In this document: piece by piece, positions 8,835 through 17,820 of the stretch
How positions within the stretch are numbered: position 1 is the stretch's first letter
Layout: each line of letters opens with the position of its first letter
NCBI GenBank assembly: GCA_963788305.1
Contig: CAWBGK010000022.1
Coordinates: 62,001-126,000 of the forward strand
Origin: UTCFX2 sp963788305
GTDB taxonomy: Bacteria; Chloroflexota; Anaerolineae; Anaerolineales; UBA4823
DNA length: 64,000 nt
Direction of reading: 5' to 3'
Made by a program: the position numbers and the translations under genes
The notes under the pieces: generated by a model
Told to the model about the DNA's origin: nothing
Database searches by the model: none
What the model saw: the letters and a program-made list of their open reading frames with translations, nothing else

Positions 8835-9758
8835 ATGCAAACTGAGCAATTCCAACCCATCAACCTTCGAAAACAGCCTCACATCAAGGAAAGCTTGATC
8901 CAGGGTTTTTTATTCTTCTGCGGCGCGGTGTCGATCCTGACCACGGTTGGGATAGTCGTGATCCTGCTTGAAGAGGCCCTGCGGTTCCTTTCGAGCCCAG
9001 AGGTCAGCCTTATTCAGTTTCTGACAGGCACTACCTGGCAGCCAAAGCTGGGGCAATTTGGAATCTGGCCGCTGCTGACCGCTACATTCATGACCACCGC
9101 TTTCGCGATGCTGCTCGCAGTCCCGATCGGACTGTGCGTGGCGATATACCTGAGCGAATACGCCTCGGAGCGCGTGCGGAAGACCATTAAACCCACTCTG
9201 GAAGTCCTGGCAGGGATCCCAACCGTAGTCTACGGATATTTCGCCCTGACCTGGATGACCCCGGTGCTGAGGAATATATTTGGAAATGACGTCGTCGACA
9301 TCTTCAACACAGCTTCGGCCGGACTGGTGATGGGCGTCCTGCTGCTCCCGCTGATCGCGACCATGTCCGAAGATGCGCTCCACGCTGTCCCGCGCTCGCT
9401 GCGCGAAGCAGCTTTCGCACTTGGCGCGACTCGCCTCGAGACAGCCGTTAAGGTCGTCCTCCCTGCAGCAATATCAGGGATCGCCGCCGCGGTGCTGCTT
9501 GCGATCTCCAGGGCTGTCGGTGAAACGATGATCGTCGCAATCGCGTCCGGCAACGGCCCGAAATTCACGTTCAATCCTTTTAAAGGCGCAGAGACGATCA
9601 CCGGACATATCGTGCGGATCAGTGGAGGCGACCTGAGCTATGATTCGATCGATTACAACAGCATCTTTGCCCTCGCCCTGGTCCTATTCTTCATCACCTT
9701 TTTCTTGAACGTCATCAGCCAGCGCATTGTCAAGCGGTTTCGGGAGGAGTACGAATGA
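8835..9758 (+). CDS. pstC: phosphate ABC transporter permease PstC (copy 2)
   Basis: Permease subunit of the second phosphate importer, about 307 residues with six membrane segments. The first spans about residues 25-48. The coupling region is DALHAVPRSLREAAFALGA, and SRAVGETMIVAIASGNGP is the usual PstC signature. ATG 8835 is the most likely start; an in-frame TTG at 8829 is possible, and neither has a strong ribosome site. The stop overlaps the pstA2 start codon (ATGA), so the two are coupled. The frame is intact. Confidence 0.92.
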   Translation: MQTEQFQPINLRKQPHIKESLIQGFLFFCGAVSILTTVGIVVILLEEALRFLSSPEVSLIQFLTGTTWQPKLGQFGIWPLLTATFMTTAFAMLLAVPIGLCVAIYLSEYASERVRKTIKPTLEVLAGIPTVVYGYFALTWMTPVLRNIFGNDVVDIFNTASAGLVMGVLLLPLIATMSEDALHAVPRSLREAAFALGATRLETAVKVVLPAAISGIAAAVLLAISRAVGETMIVAIASGNGPKFTFNPFKGAETITGHIVRISGGDLSYDSIDYNSIFALALVLFFITFFLNVISQRIVKRFREEYE

Positions 9759-11040
9759 CGCTCAATCCCAACCGCACCCAGACCAGGCACATCCGAAGCT
9801 GGATGCACTTCACTCCGGCAAGTCAGATAATTTACCCGGCCGCCACCGGCTGGGTAAGGTCTGGCGGACACTCTTCAGACTTTCCACCGGCGCAGCGATC
9901 CTGTTCCTCGGTATCTTGCTGTTTGACATCGTCGACAGCGCTTTCGGATATACTGCAGTCGAGTACCGCCGACAGCCGAGTGAGCTCACAGCCACCGGGA
10001 AACCTATTGGAAGATCTGAGCCGTGCAGAGCTCACCTCGATCATCCAGGAAAATCTGACGAAAAACCGTGTCAGAGACGATTGAAAAAGAGACGCCGTTC
10101 GATCAACGCAGTGAAGACGACCTGCAGGCAATCATCACCGAAGAAATCCTCAAACCCGAGATCCAGCGCAACCTGGGGGCTGATTGACTCGATCCTTCAC
10201 AAGCAGGAAGTTTTAGCTGAGGCCAAGGAATTTTTTCCTGAGGCACTTGTGGAGTTCACAACCTGGCTTGACCGCGACTTCCTGACTGCACCGCAGTCAT
10301 CCACTGCGCTCTACGCAGGCGTGCGAACTGCTTTGCGCGGATCGCTGTTCGTGATCCTGATCACGTTCCTGGCCGCACTGCCTATCGGGATCGGCGCGGC
10401 GATCTACCTGCAGGAATATGCTGCTGATAACCGCCTCAACCGCTTTATCCAGACCAACATCAACAACCTGGCCGGTGTCCCTTCAATCATTTATGGGATG
10501 CTTGGGCTCTCAATTTTTGTACGGCTGCTCTCTTTTCTGACAAGCGGCTCGATATTCAATTATCCGAATGCGGACCCAAACAACGGGCGAACCATCCTGT
10601 CTGCCGGGCTGACTCTGTCGCTGCTGATCCTGCCCGTGATTATCATCAACGCTCAGGAGGCGATCAAAACGGTTCCGAATTCACTCCGAGAAGCCAGCTA
10701 TGGGCTCGGCGCCACGCGCTGGCAGACGGTTTGGAGCCATGTGCTTCCCAATTCGATCTCAGGGATCCTGACCGGCGCGATTCTGGCGCTCTCACGCGCG
10801 TTTGGCGAGACCGCGCCGCTGGTCATCGTCGGAGCATCGACCTATATAACATTCGACCCGGACAGCATCTTTTCGAAATTCACCACGCTGCCAATCCAGA
10901 TCTACCAATGGACTTCGCGCCCACAGGAGGAATTCAGGAACATCGCTGCAGCTGCGATTATCGTACTGATGGTTGTCCTGCTTGCCATCAACACGGCGGC
11001 AATCATCCTGAGAAACCGCTATTCCAGGACAATGCAATGA
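9755..11040 (+). CDS. pstA: phosphate ABC transporter permease PstA (copy 2) with long N-terminal insert, several frameshifts
   Basis: Permease subunit of the second importer. After the first membrane segment (RLSTGAAILFLGILLFDIV) comes an insert of about 100 residues, including LEDLSRAELTSII and TPFDQRSEDDLQAII. The permease domain follows: GSLFVILITFLAALPIG, AIYLQEYAADN, EASYGLGATRWQTV and SRAFGETAPLVIV. The reading frame changes near 9800, 10010, 10073 and 10180. The last three each fit one extra base, the last inside GGGGG. After correction the protein is about 425 residues. The start ATG overlaps the pstC2 stop, and the end overlaps pstB2. The insert is characteristic of a PstA subtype I associate with Chloroflexota. 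Confidence 0.82.
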
Positions 11041-11879
11041 ACATATCTATGTATGACACCAAGCTAAGGGAACCGGAAACCAGCCCGGCTATTTCGACGG
11101 CACCCGAGTTCTGTGCGATTTCAGCATCCAACCTGACAATTTACTACGGCAATTTCAAGGCTGTTGCAGATATCAATTTGACCATCGAAGCGCAGAAGAT
11201 CACTGCGCTGATCGGACCTTCTGGATGCGGGAAGAGCACTGTGCTGCGCGCATTCAATCGGATGAACGATCTGATACCTTCGGCGCGGGCTGAAGGAGAG
11301 GTGTATTTTCACGGGCAGAATATCTACGAGCCGGAGGTTGACCCTGTTCAGGTCAGGCGGCATATTGGGATGGTCTTTCAGAAACCCAACCCATTCCCAA
11401 AATCCATCTACGAGAACATCGCCTGGGGCGCCCGGATCAACGGTTTCAAAGGATCCAAAGTCGACCTGGACACGTTGGTGGAAGAAGCGCTTGTGAGCGC
11501 TGCGCTTTGGGACGAGGTGAAGGACAAGCTCAACCAGAGCGGGCTTTCGCTCTCGGGAGGCCAGCAGCAGCGGCTTTGTATTGCCCGCGCGATTGCAGTA
11601 AAACCTGATATCATATTGATGGATGAGCCCTGTTCGGCGCTGGATCCGATTGCGACCCTGAAAATCGAGGAGCTGATGCGAGAGCTGATCCAGAAGTACA
11701 CGATCATCATCGTCACCCACAACATGCAGCAGGCGGCCCGTGTTTCAGATTTGACAGCGTTCTTCTCGCTCGATCAGAACAGGACTGGATCGATGATCGA
11801 ATTCGGCACGACAACCCAGATTTTTACCAATCCGGCCAATAAGGTCACCGAAGATTACATCACAGGTCGATTTGGTTAG
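11037..11879 (+). CDS. pstB: phosphate ABC transporter ATPase PstB (copy 2)
   Basis: Canonical PstB of 280 residues. Walker A is GPSGCGKST, the Q-loop GMVFQKPNPFP carries the conserved Gln, the signature is LSGGQQQR, Walker B is IILMDEP, the switch His is in VTHN, and the tail is DYITGRFG. ATG 11037 overlaps the pstA2 stop as ATGA; longer in-frame readings run into pstA2 and are not credible. Compared with copy 1 it is the conventional member of the pair. Confidence 0.95.
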   Translation: MNISMYDTKLREPETSPAISTAPEFCAISASNLTIYYGNFKAVADINLTIEAQKITALIGPSGCGKSTVLRAFNRMNDLIPSARAEGEVYFHGQNIYEPEVDPVQVRRHIGMVFQKPNPFPKSIYENIAWGARINGFKGSKVDLDTLVEEALVSAALWDEVKDKLNQSGLSLSGGQQQRLCIARAIAVKPDIILMDEPCSALDPIATLKIEELMRELIQKYTIIIVTHNMQQAARVSDLTAFFSLDQNRTGSMIEFGTTTQIFTNPANKVTEDYITGRFG

Positions 11880-11893
11880 CGAGGGCTTCGAGT

Positions 11894-12586
11894 ATGGCAA
11901 GAGATATCCTGGATAAAAAAATCCGCCACCTGTTTGACGAAATCTTGCTCTTAGACAGCATGGTGGAGAGCGCTACGATCGATGCAGTTGAGGCTTTAAA
12001 GCAACGCGACCAGGTTAAAGCCGAGCAGGTCTACCTTTTTGATAAACGGATTAACGCCCGGCGGTTCGAGCTCGAAAATGACGTCATCATTACGATCGCA
12101 ACCCAGCAGCCCATCATGGCAGGCGATTTACGGCTGATGGCTTCGATGCTCGAGGTGGTCGCGGAGCTTGAGCGGATGGGTGACTATGCCAAGGGGATTG
12201 CCAAGATTTGCCTGATGATCGGCGACGAACCGCACATCAAGCCGCTGATTGACATCCCCAAAATGAGCGACCTGGTGGTAAGCATGCTCCACCGGGCCGT
12301 CAGCGCTTTTATCAACCTGGACCACGAAGCAGCGGAGAAAATCCCGCTGGAAGACGACAAGGTCGACGAGCTTTACAACCTGGTCTACCACGACCTGGTC
12401 GATATCATGGTCAAAGACACGACGACTGTCAACCAGGCCAACCACCTGATGTGGGCAGCGCACAACCTGGAGCGGATGGCCGACCGGGTGACGAATATCT
12501 GCGAGCGAACGATCTATGTTGCAACCGGCCAGCTGGTCGAGATAGACACGTCAGACGACGAATCGATCAAGCAGCTGAGGAAATGA
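11894..12586 (+). CDS. phoU: phosphate transport regulator PhoU
   Basis: Cytoplasmic helical-bundle protein of 230 residues that links Pst transporter activity to PhoR and restrains phosphate uptake. Two PhoU repeats carry the metal-binding motifs ELERMGDYAKGI (about residue 91) and NLERMADRVTNI (about residue 193). It starts 15 bases after pstB2 and is the only phoU in the window, so it may serve both Pst systems. It is followed by a strong terminator. Confidence 0.95.
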   Translation: MARDILDKKIRHLFDEILLLDSMVESATIDAVEALKQRDQVKAEQVYLFDKRINARRFELENDVIITIATQQPIMAGDLRLMASMLEVVAELERMGDYAKGIAKICLMIGDEPHIKPLIDIPKMSDLVVSMLHRAVSAFINLDHEAAEKIPLEDDKVDELYNLVYHDLVDIMVKDTTTVNQANHLMWAAHNLERMADRVTNICERTIYVATGQLVEIDTSDDESIKQLRK

Positions 12587-12617
12587 GAATCGATCCACCC
12601 CAAACATGTCTATACGC

Positions 12618-12648
12618 AAAATACCCGGCGGAAACGGCCGGGTATTTT
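12618..12648 (+). terminator. rho-independent terminator after phoU
   Basis: A 12-bp stem, AAAATACCCGGC pairing with GCCGGGTATTTT, with a 7-base loop runs into a T-run. The A-run on the other side lets it work for the convergent minus-strand lipoprotein gene as well. Confidence 0.88.
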
Positions 12649-12657
12649 TTATATAAA

Positions 12658-12677
12658 CCGCCGAACGAGACCGGCGG
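12658..12677 (-). terminator. short terminator hairpin after the minus-strand lipoprotein gene
   Basis: CCGCCG and CGGCGG form a 6-bp stem with an 8-base loop immediately after the end of the minus-strand gene. Read on that strand it is followed by TTTATAT. It sits beside the larger bidirectional hairpin. Confidence 0.5.
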
Positions 12678-12678
12678 A

Positions 12679-13251
12679 TTAATTTACCTGGATCTCAACG
12701 TAGATGATCTCCCCAAAGGGTTCCCCGTTCGGATCGCGCGCCTGCCAGGCGCTGGTGTAGACCCCCGGACTGACCGGAGCTGTCAGCAGCATCCGAATCA
12801 CCGCCTCACTGCCGGCGCGGGCTGGATACAGCGCCTGCTCTACCGGAAGTCCCAGCTCAGGACCGGCGACGAGGACGAGCCTGTAGCTGCTGTCCCAGCT
12901 GCAGGTACCGCTGTTCTGCACCTGCCAGCGCTTATCAACCTGGACGCCGCGCCCGATCAACGTCCCATCGGGGACGGTCAGGTCAGCGACAAAAGTCAGA
13001 CCGTCGGAGCAGTCCGGGGTCGGGCTGGGCTTTGCAGGCGTTTCTACGATCTCCCGAGTTGCAGTCGGGGTTATCGCGCTCACGGCTGTAACTGCAGGCT
13101 GTTGAGTACGGGCGGGGCTGATTGAGGTTGTGATCCTGGTTGTCGAGCTGTCTTGAGGGGTCGGTCTTACACGCCCGGCGCATCCTGCAGCCGAAGTGAA
13201 GGGAAGCAGCAGCCCGATCCCAATAATGAACGCGATCGAGCTCCTCAACAT
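12679..13251 (-). CDS. lipoprotein with NBR1-type Ig-like domain
   Basis: Predicted secreted lipoprotein of 190 residues. The signal is LRSSIAFIIGIGLLLPF with lipobox SAAGC (Cys24). A Thr/Ser/Pro-rich linker runs to about residue 80. A single Ig-like domain follows, with VPDGTLIGRGVQVDKRWQV, NSGTCSWDSSYRLVLV and PGVYTSAWQARDPNGEPFG. This fold (the Ig-like domain named after human NBR1) is common in surface proteins of Chloroflexota, where its ligand is unknown. It lies 65 bases downstream of recA on the same strand. The function is not established. Confidence 0.82.
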   Translation of the reverse strand: MLRSSIAFIIGIGLLLPFTSAAGCAGRVRPTPQDSSTTRITTSISPARTQQPAVTAVSAITPTATREIVETPAKPSPTPDCSDGLTFVADLTVPDGTLIGRGVQVDKRWQVQNSGTCSWDSSYRLVLVAGPELGLPVEQALYPARAGSEAVIRMLLTAPVSPGVYTSAWQARDPNGEPFGEIIYVEIQVN

Positions 13252-13316
13252 TGAATTGATCCGAAAAATTCAAATCGATTCAAATCTGCGTTCCACCGAA
13301 GTTCCATGCGCAGATC

Positions 13317-14405
13317 TCAAACCTCTTCTGGAAGATCGCTTTCGTCATCCGAGCCGGCAGAAAATCCCATCGAAAGCTGGCCTTCCATAGCTTGCTGGCG
13401 GACTGCGATCTCAATCTCATCGGCGAGCTCCGGGTTCTGCTTCAAGAAATCCTTGGCATTCTCACGCCCCTGCCCAAGACGGATATCGCCATAGGAGTAG
13501 AACGAGCCGCGCTTGACGATGATATCCAGACCGGTCGCCAGGTCGATCAGATCGCCATAGCGCGAGATGCCTTCGTTGTACATGATGTCAAATTCGGCCG
13601 TGCGGAAGGGGGCCGCGACCTTGTTCTTGACTACACGCACTCTGGTACGGCTGCCGATGATCTCCGCTCCGAGCTTGATCGATTGGATCCGGCGAACATC
13701 CAACCGGACCGAGGCGTAGAATTTAAGCGCCATCCCGCCGGTGGTCGTCTCGGGGTTGCCGAACATCACCCCGATCTTCAGGCGGAGCTGGTTGGTGAAG
13801 ATGACCGCAGTATTTGTCTGCTTGATCGCACCTGAGAGCTTGCGCAGCGCCTGGGACATCAAGCGGGCCTGCATGCCCATCGGCGAATCGCCCATATCGC
13901 CCTCGATCTCGGCGCGTGGAACGAGGGCTGCGACCGAGTCGATCACGATCACGTCTACCGCACCAGAGCGAACGAGGGTCTCGGTGATCTCGAGGGCTTG
14001 CTCACCAGTATCTGGCTGTGAGATCAGCAGGCTTTCGACGTCCACCCCGCAGCGAGCGGCGTAGACCGGATCGAGGGCGTGTTCCATATCGATATACGCG
14101 CAGGTCCCACCGAGCTTCTGGCTTTCGGCGACGATATGCTGGCTGATCGTGGTCTTGCCCGAAGATTCAGGCCCGAAGATCTCGGTGATCCGACCGCGCG
14201 GAATCCCGCCAACGCCGAGGGCGATGTCGAGCGAGAGCGCCCCGGTGGGGATCGCTTCAACGACCAGGTGATGCGCTTCGCCCAGGCGCATGATCGAGCC
14301 ATCGCCGTAGCGTTTCGTGATCTCGCCCACCGCTTTGTCCAAGGCAGCCTGGCGCGGCCCTTCGTTTTGTGTCTCTACCTGGATCGGGGTGGATTTCTTT
14401 GCCAT
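13317..14405 (-). CDS. recA: recombinase RecA
   Basis: DNA strand-exchange protein and SOS coprotease, 362 residues. Walker A is GPESSGKT (residues 78-85). Other hallmarks are YIDMEHALDPVYA, the Walker B segment VDVIVIDSVAALVP, loop L2 at IFTNQLRLKIGVMFGNPETT, and KNKVAAPFR. The short acidic tail (DDESDLPEEV) is usual. ATG 14405 was chosen because AGGAGAGAG lies just upstream and the protein then begins at the conserved N-terminus; in-frame upstream starts fall in the 5' leader. The frame is intact. Confidence 0.97.
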   Translation of the reverse strand: MAKKSTPIQVETQNEGPRQAALDKAVGEITKRYGDGSIMRLGEAHHLVVEAIPTGALSLDIALGVGGIPRGRITEIFGPESSGKTTISQHIVAESQKLGGTCAYIDMEHALDPVYAARCGVDVESLLISQPDTGEQALEITETLVRSGAVDVIVIDSVAALVPRAEIEGDMGDSPMGMQARLMSQALRKLSGAIKQTNTAVIFTNQLRLKIGVMFGNPETTTGGMALKFYASVRLDVRRIQSIKLGAEIIGSRTRVRVVKNKVAAPFRTAEFDIMYNEGISRYGDLIDLATGLDIIVKRGSFYSYGDIRLGQGRENAKDFLKQNPELADEIEIAVRQQAMEGQLSMGFSAGSDDESDLPEEV

Positions 14406-14495
14406 GGGGGTCTCTCTCCTGATTAATAGGATCCGTGCTGATGCTATTGTATCGCATTCAAGCCGCGGCGAAAAAGGGAACCTGCGGCTAAGATA

Positions 14496-14523
14496 AGTAT
14501 AGCACAAGCGTTCTATTTGTCAA
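14496..14523 (-). promoter_or_regulatory. recA promoter with embedded LexA-like box
   Basis: On the minus strand, TTGACA (14523-14518) and TATACT (14501-14496) are separated by 16 bases. Between them lies the near-palindrome TAGAACGCTTGTGCTA (14515-14500). It matches the GAAC-N4-GTTC type of SOS box with one mismatch (GTGC for GTTC). Repressor bound there would block RNA polymerase. Transcription would start near 14488, giving a leader of about 80 bases. LexA itself is not encoded in the window. Confidence 0.72.
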
Positions 14524-14544
14524 GGGGGAGAAAATCGATCGGTC

Positions 14545-15768
14545 TCATGGAGCGATCGAGCTATCGGGTGGGATGAAATCAGCGCCTTTAACCGGCGGCC
14601 TGGTGAAGTCAAAACCGCCTCCAAGGCGAAAGTGAAAATAGCTGACCTGACCGGGTTGGATGACGAGATCGTCGGTCTTATAGATCACCTGATTGTGTTC
14701 AAGCAAAAGCGAATAGCGTCCCGGCAGCAGATCGCCCAGCACCAGGTTTTCATCGTAATACGAATTGCTGTTCAGCGAGCCCTGGGCATAGGTGACTGCT
14801 TCAAAGATTTGCTGGGTCTCCTGGCGGACTATCTTTGCTTTGACTTTGGGAAGCTTGCGGCCGCCGGCCTCTGTCACCGAGCCGACCAGCACTCCCCAGC
14901 CCTGCGGAGGCGAGATCCACAACTCCGGGTTGCGGGTGCCGAAAAAGGTCGTGTCGCCCAAGCGGACTTCGAGGTGGACATGCGGACCGGAGGTATTACC
15001 GGTCATGCCAATCACGCCGATCGCTTCGCCGGCCTCGACTTTCTGACCGCGGTAGACAAAGACTTCGTCCATGTGACCGTAGACGGTGTAGATCATCTGA
15101 CCGCCATATCCAAAGTCATGTTTGATCGCGACCGCGATCCCATAGGGATCCCTGTAGGGATCATTCAAGAAATACAGGCCGTAGCCGGCGTGAATAACCG
15201 TCCCCGAGCCGGCTGCAAGAATTGGCGTGCCCCTCGGCGCAGGGATATCGATCCCGGTATGCGGCTCAGAATAAAAGAGGTAGCCATAGCGGTAGCGCGC
15301 CAGCGGCCAGTTTACTTCGTCTGCGCCTACCGGACGGGTCAGGTAAAAGTGGTCCTGTGGAGAAGGCTCCCAGGGGGTGGGGTAAAGCGGGGGCCGCCAG
15401 AGCGAGATTGGTTCCGGTCCCGCAGCCGGGAAGGCGAAATCGAGCGGCGCGGCGGGGAAATCGGTCGGAGCGGACGGTTGTTCCAGGTCTGGGAGACCTT
15501 CCAGCTCGACCAGAACCGGTGTGGGAGAAGCATGGAGCTGCTCGACTGTCGCAACGGGAGGCTCTGCAGCCAGGTCTGGAATTTCAACAGTCGGACTTGT
15601 TTGAACGACCGCATCTTGAAGTTCGGCTGCAGCGGCGCGGACCGGCGACTGCACCGATAAAGACTCGCAGCCTGAAACTGCCAGCAGAACCAGGCAGGTT
15701 AACGTCCAGGATGCTATGACGGCTTTTTCAGGCAATGTCTTTGCTCTTTTCAGTCTCGGTCTGTCCAT
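14545..15768 (-). CDS. M23-family (LytM-like) peptidase lipoprotein
   Basis: Secreted zinc metallopeptidase of 407 residues, probably acting on cell-envelope peptides. It has a signal peptide with lipobox VSGC, and a low-complexity Ala/Pro/Glu linker to about residue 130. The M23 domain carries HTGIDIPAPRGTPILA (ligands H and D) and the catalytic HxH in GPHVHLEV. A C-terminal beta-rich domain of about 100 residues includes GSVTEAGGRKLPKVKAKIV and LPGRYSLLLEHNQ and resembles a carboxypeptidase-regulatory-like fold. Its start lies 4 bases after the TolB-like gene, so they form an operon. The recA promoter lies just beyond its stop. Confidence 0.87.
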   Translation of the reverse strand: MDRPRLKRAKTLPEKAVIASWTLTCLVLLAVSGCESLSVQSPVRAAAAELQDAVVQTSPTVEIPDLAAEPPVATVEQLHASPTPVLVELEGLPDLEQPSAPTDFPAAPLDFAFPAAGPEPISLWRPPLYPTPWEPSPQDHFYLTRPVGADEVNWPLARYRYGYLFYSEPHTGIDIPAPRGTPILAAGSGTVIHAGYGLYFLNDPYRDPYGIAVAIKHDFGYGGQMIYTVYGHMDEVFVYRGQKVEAGEAIGVIGMTGNTSGPHVHLEVRLGDTTFFGTRNPELWISPPQGWGVLVGSVTEAGGRKLPKVKAKIVRQETQQIFEAVTYAQGSLNSNSYYDENLVLGDLLPGRYSLLLEHNQVIYKTDDLVIQPGQVSYFHFRLGGGFDFTRPPVKGADFIPPDSSIAP

Positions 15769-15772
15769 CAGG

Positions 15773-17729
15773 TCACTTTGAAGGCGTTGCGGTTGCCAGC
15801 GGGCGGCGGGTTGGCGGCAAGGTAGGCGTCGGAGAGATGTATTTCGTCGGCGTCAGCGTGGGCAGAGGGGTGGGCGTTTCAGTCGCTGTCGCAGTAGGCG
15901 TCGGGGAGAGCACGACTGTCGGCGTGTTCAGCGCCTGGCGAGGATAGACCTGCAGCATCGCATCCATCCAGTCCAACCCGGCGCGGCAGAACGAACTTGT
16001 CGAAGCTCACTCCGGAATAGGAGTTTTTCCAGGTGCTCAGCGCCGGCAGGCGCTCCCAGCCATAAGCAGCAGCAAGCCGGGTGAAATCCACCCAATATCC
16101 AGGCGGTAGATCGTCAAAGCGTTTTCCACCTGCTTCATAGGCACGCGGATCGCCAGAATGGCGCGCAGCCATGTCGAAAGGGAAATCCTGCATGGGGACA
16201 CCCTGCGATCCGTCCTGCAGGCGAGCGCGCAGGAAGATCCGCCAGTAAATCTCCGGTCCAAATGCCTCCTGGACGATCACGAGCCAGCCAGCCTGAAGAG
16301 GCGCGGTATTCGTGGAGAATGCCCGCCCGGTATAGAGCCAGTTATCATAGCTGCCCTGTTCCAGCGGCGAGGTCAGCGGGACATAAGCCTCCTGGAGCGT
16401 ATTGAGAAAATCCCAACCGGCTTCAATCGAGACACGCTCCCGCAGCACCGAAAAAGATTTATCGGCCAGGTCCTGGAGCATCGGCAGCGGGGCTTTCACG
16501 CCTGCCAGGTCTACAACAGGCACCCGACCAGTCTCCTCGAGAGTTCGATTCTGAGCACGCCAGGGCGGCTGATAAGCTTGCTGGGAGGTTGGTCCAAGCT
16601 GCTTCAGAAAACCTGCGGATAAACCCGATCGCACCCAGCTGATCCCAAGCAACTCGCCCGAGATTTCCTGAAGTGGAACAACGACGCGCCCATCGGCAGA
16701 GCCGTAAGTGATGAGATAGATCTGGTTTGGCGTTCGATATGAGGTCAGTAAAACCGTTCCGCTATCATCCCAAACCGGCCAGCTGCCAGAAGCAAGCTTC
16801 CTTGGGGCGTCGTCCGGTTTCTGCGGGTCCCAAAGCACCAGCTGGTCAATCCCTGCTGAATTGACCGTGGACCAGGCCAGCAATCTCCCGTCCGGCGACC
16901 AGGCCGGTCGACGGTCTGAGCTGGACGAATCTCGGCTGAGGTTCGTGAAGCGCTCCGCCGACTTATCCAGGTTGGCAGCCCAGATTTCCTGGTCTCCAGT
17001 ACGGGTCGAGACGAACGCAACCGTCCTTCCCCCGGGCGCCCAGGCGGGGGAGAAGTCCGCAGCCGGATCGTCCGTGAGGCGGATCGGCTGCTGCGAACCG
17101 TCCAGCGGTCTGATCATAATCTCGAGGCTTCCACCAGCTTCCGAGAAAAGATAAGATTCATAGGCCAGCCACAGACCGTCGGGAGACCAGCTTGGGCTGG
17201 ATTCGTATTCAGGGGTATCGGTAAGCTGGCTGATCGAGCCGTCTTCAAGACTGAGAAGGTACAGGTCCCAGCGTCCAGATCGGTTAGATGCAAAGGCTGC
17301 CATCCGACCGTCAGGGCTGACTGCCGGGGCAACGTCATCCCAATCGCCCATCGTGAGGCGCATGAACCGGCTGTCAGCCGGGGTATAAGCAAATAAATGG
17401 GGATAACCGCTGTCAACGATTGAAAGCAATGCCGAGCCGCGGCTCAAGTCCAGGCTTTCCTGATGGAGGTCCATCGAGCCTTGGGCGATAGGATCGACCG
17501 AGATTATGGACTCCGAGGTGGGCGTCGACGTTGAAGCAGATTCTGCCCCGGCAAGGATAAGGCTGCCAATCCGCCCTTCCACCGGTTCCTTTGGAAAAAG
17601 CCGACCTGCCAGACCCGGCCAGGCAAGCAAGGCAACCAGGGCAATCATCATCGCCAGCAGCGCCAGGGTTGCGGCGCGCAGCGTCCGAAGCGTCCATGCT
17701 TGGCTCGACGTCGATGCTGGCTTCGTCAT
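15773..17729 (-). CDS. TolB-like beta-propeller membrane protein with Thr/Pro tail, one frameshift
   Basis: Membrane-anchored extracytoplasmic protein of about 650 residues. An N-terminal membrane segment spans about residues 20-37. WD40-like/TolB repeats follow, with motifs such as AVSPDGRMAAFASNRSG, SPSWSPDGLWLAYES, SPAWAPGGRTVAFVSTRTG and RPAWSPDGRLLAWS. A helical C-terminal domain contains ERVSIEAGWDFLNTLQEAY. The frame changes near 15976 by one extra base; the correct continuation, GLDWMDAMLQVYPRQAL, leads into a Thr/Pro-rich tail ending at 15773. It is co-transcribed with the M23 peptidase. The role is unknown; a surface scaffold or envelope-remodelling partner is plausible. Confidence 0.78.
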
Positions 17730-17820
17730 GAGCCCATTAAATCATGCAATGCAGTTTGCGCAGCTTGCAGATATGCAATGACAAGCTGCATTTGACGATC
17801 TATTGAACGTCTATACAGGA

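Noticed and set aside
17760..17789. 8-bp inverted repeat GCAGCTTG/CAAGCTGC upstream of the TolB-like gene as an operator
   Set aside because: It is short, lies in a locally repetitive GC-AG region, and no clear -10/-35 pair frames it.
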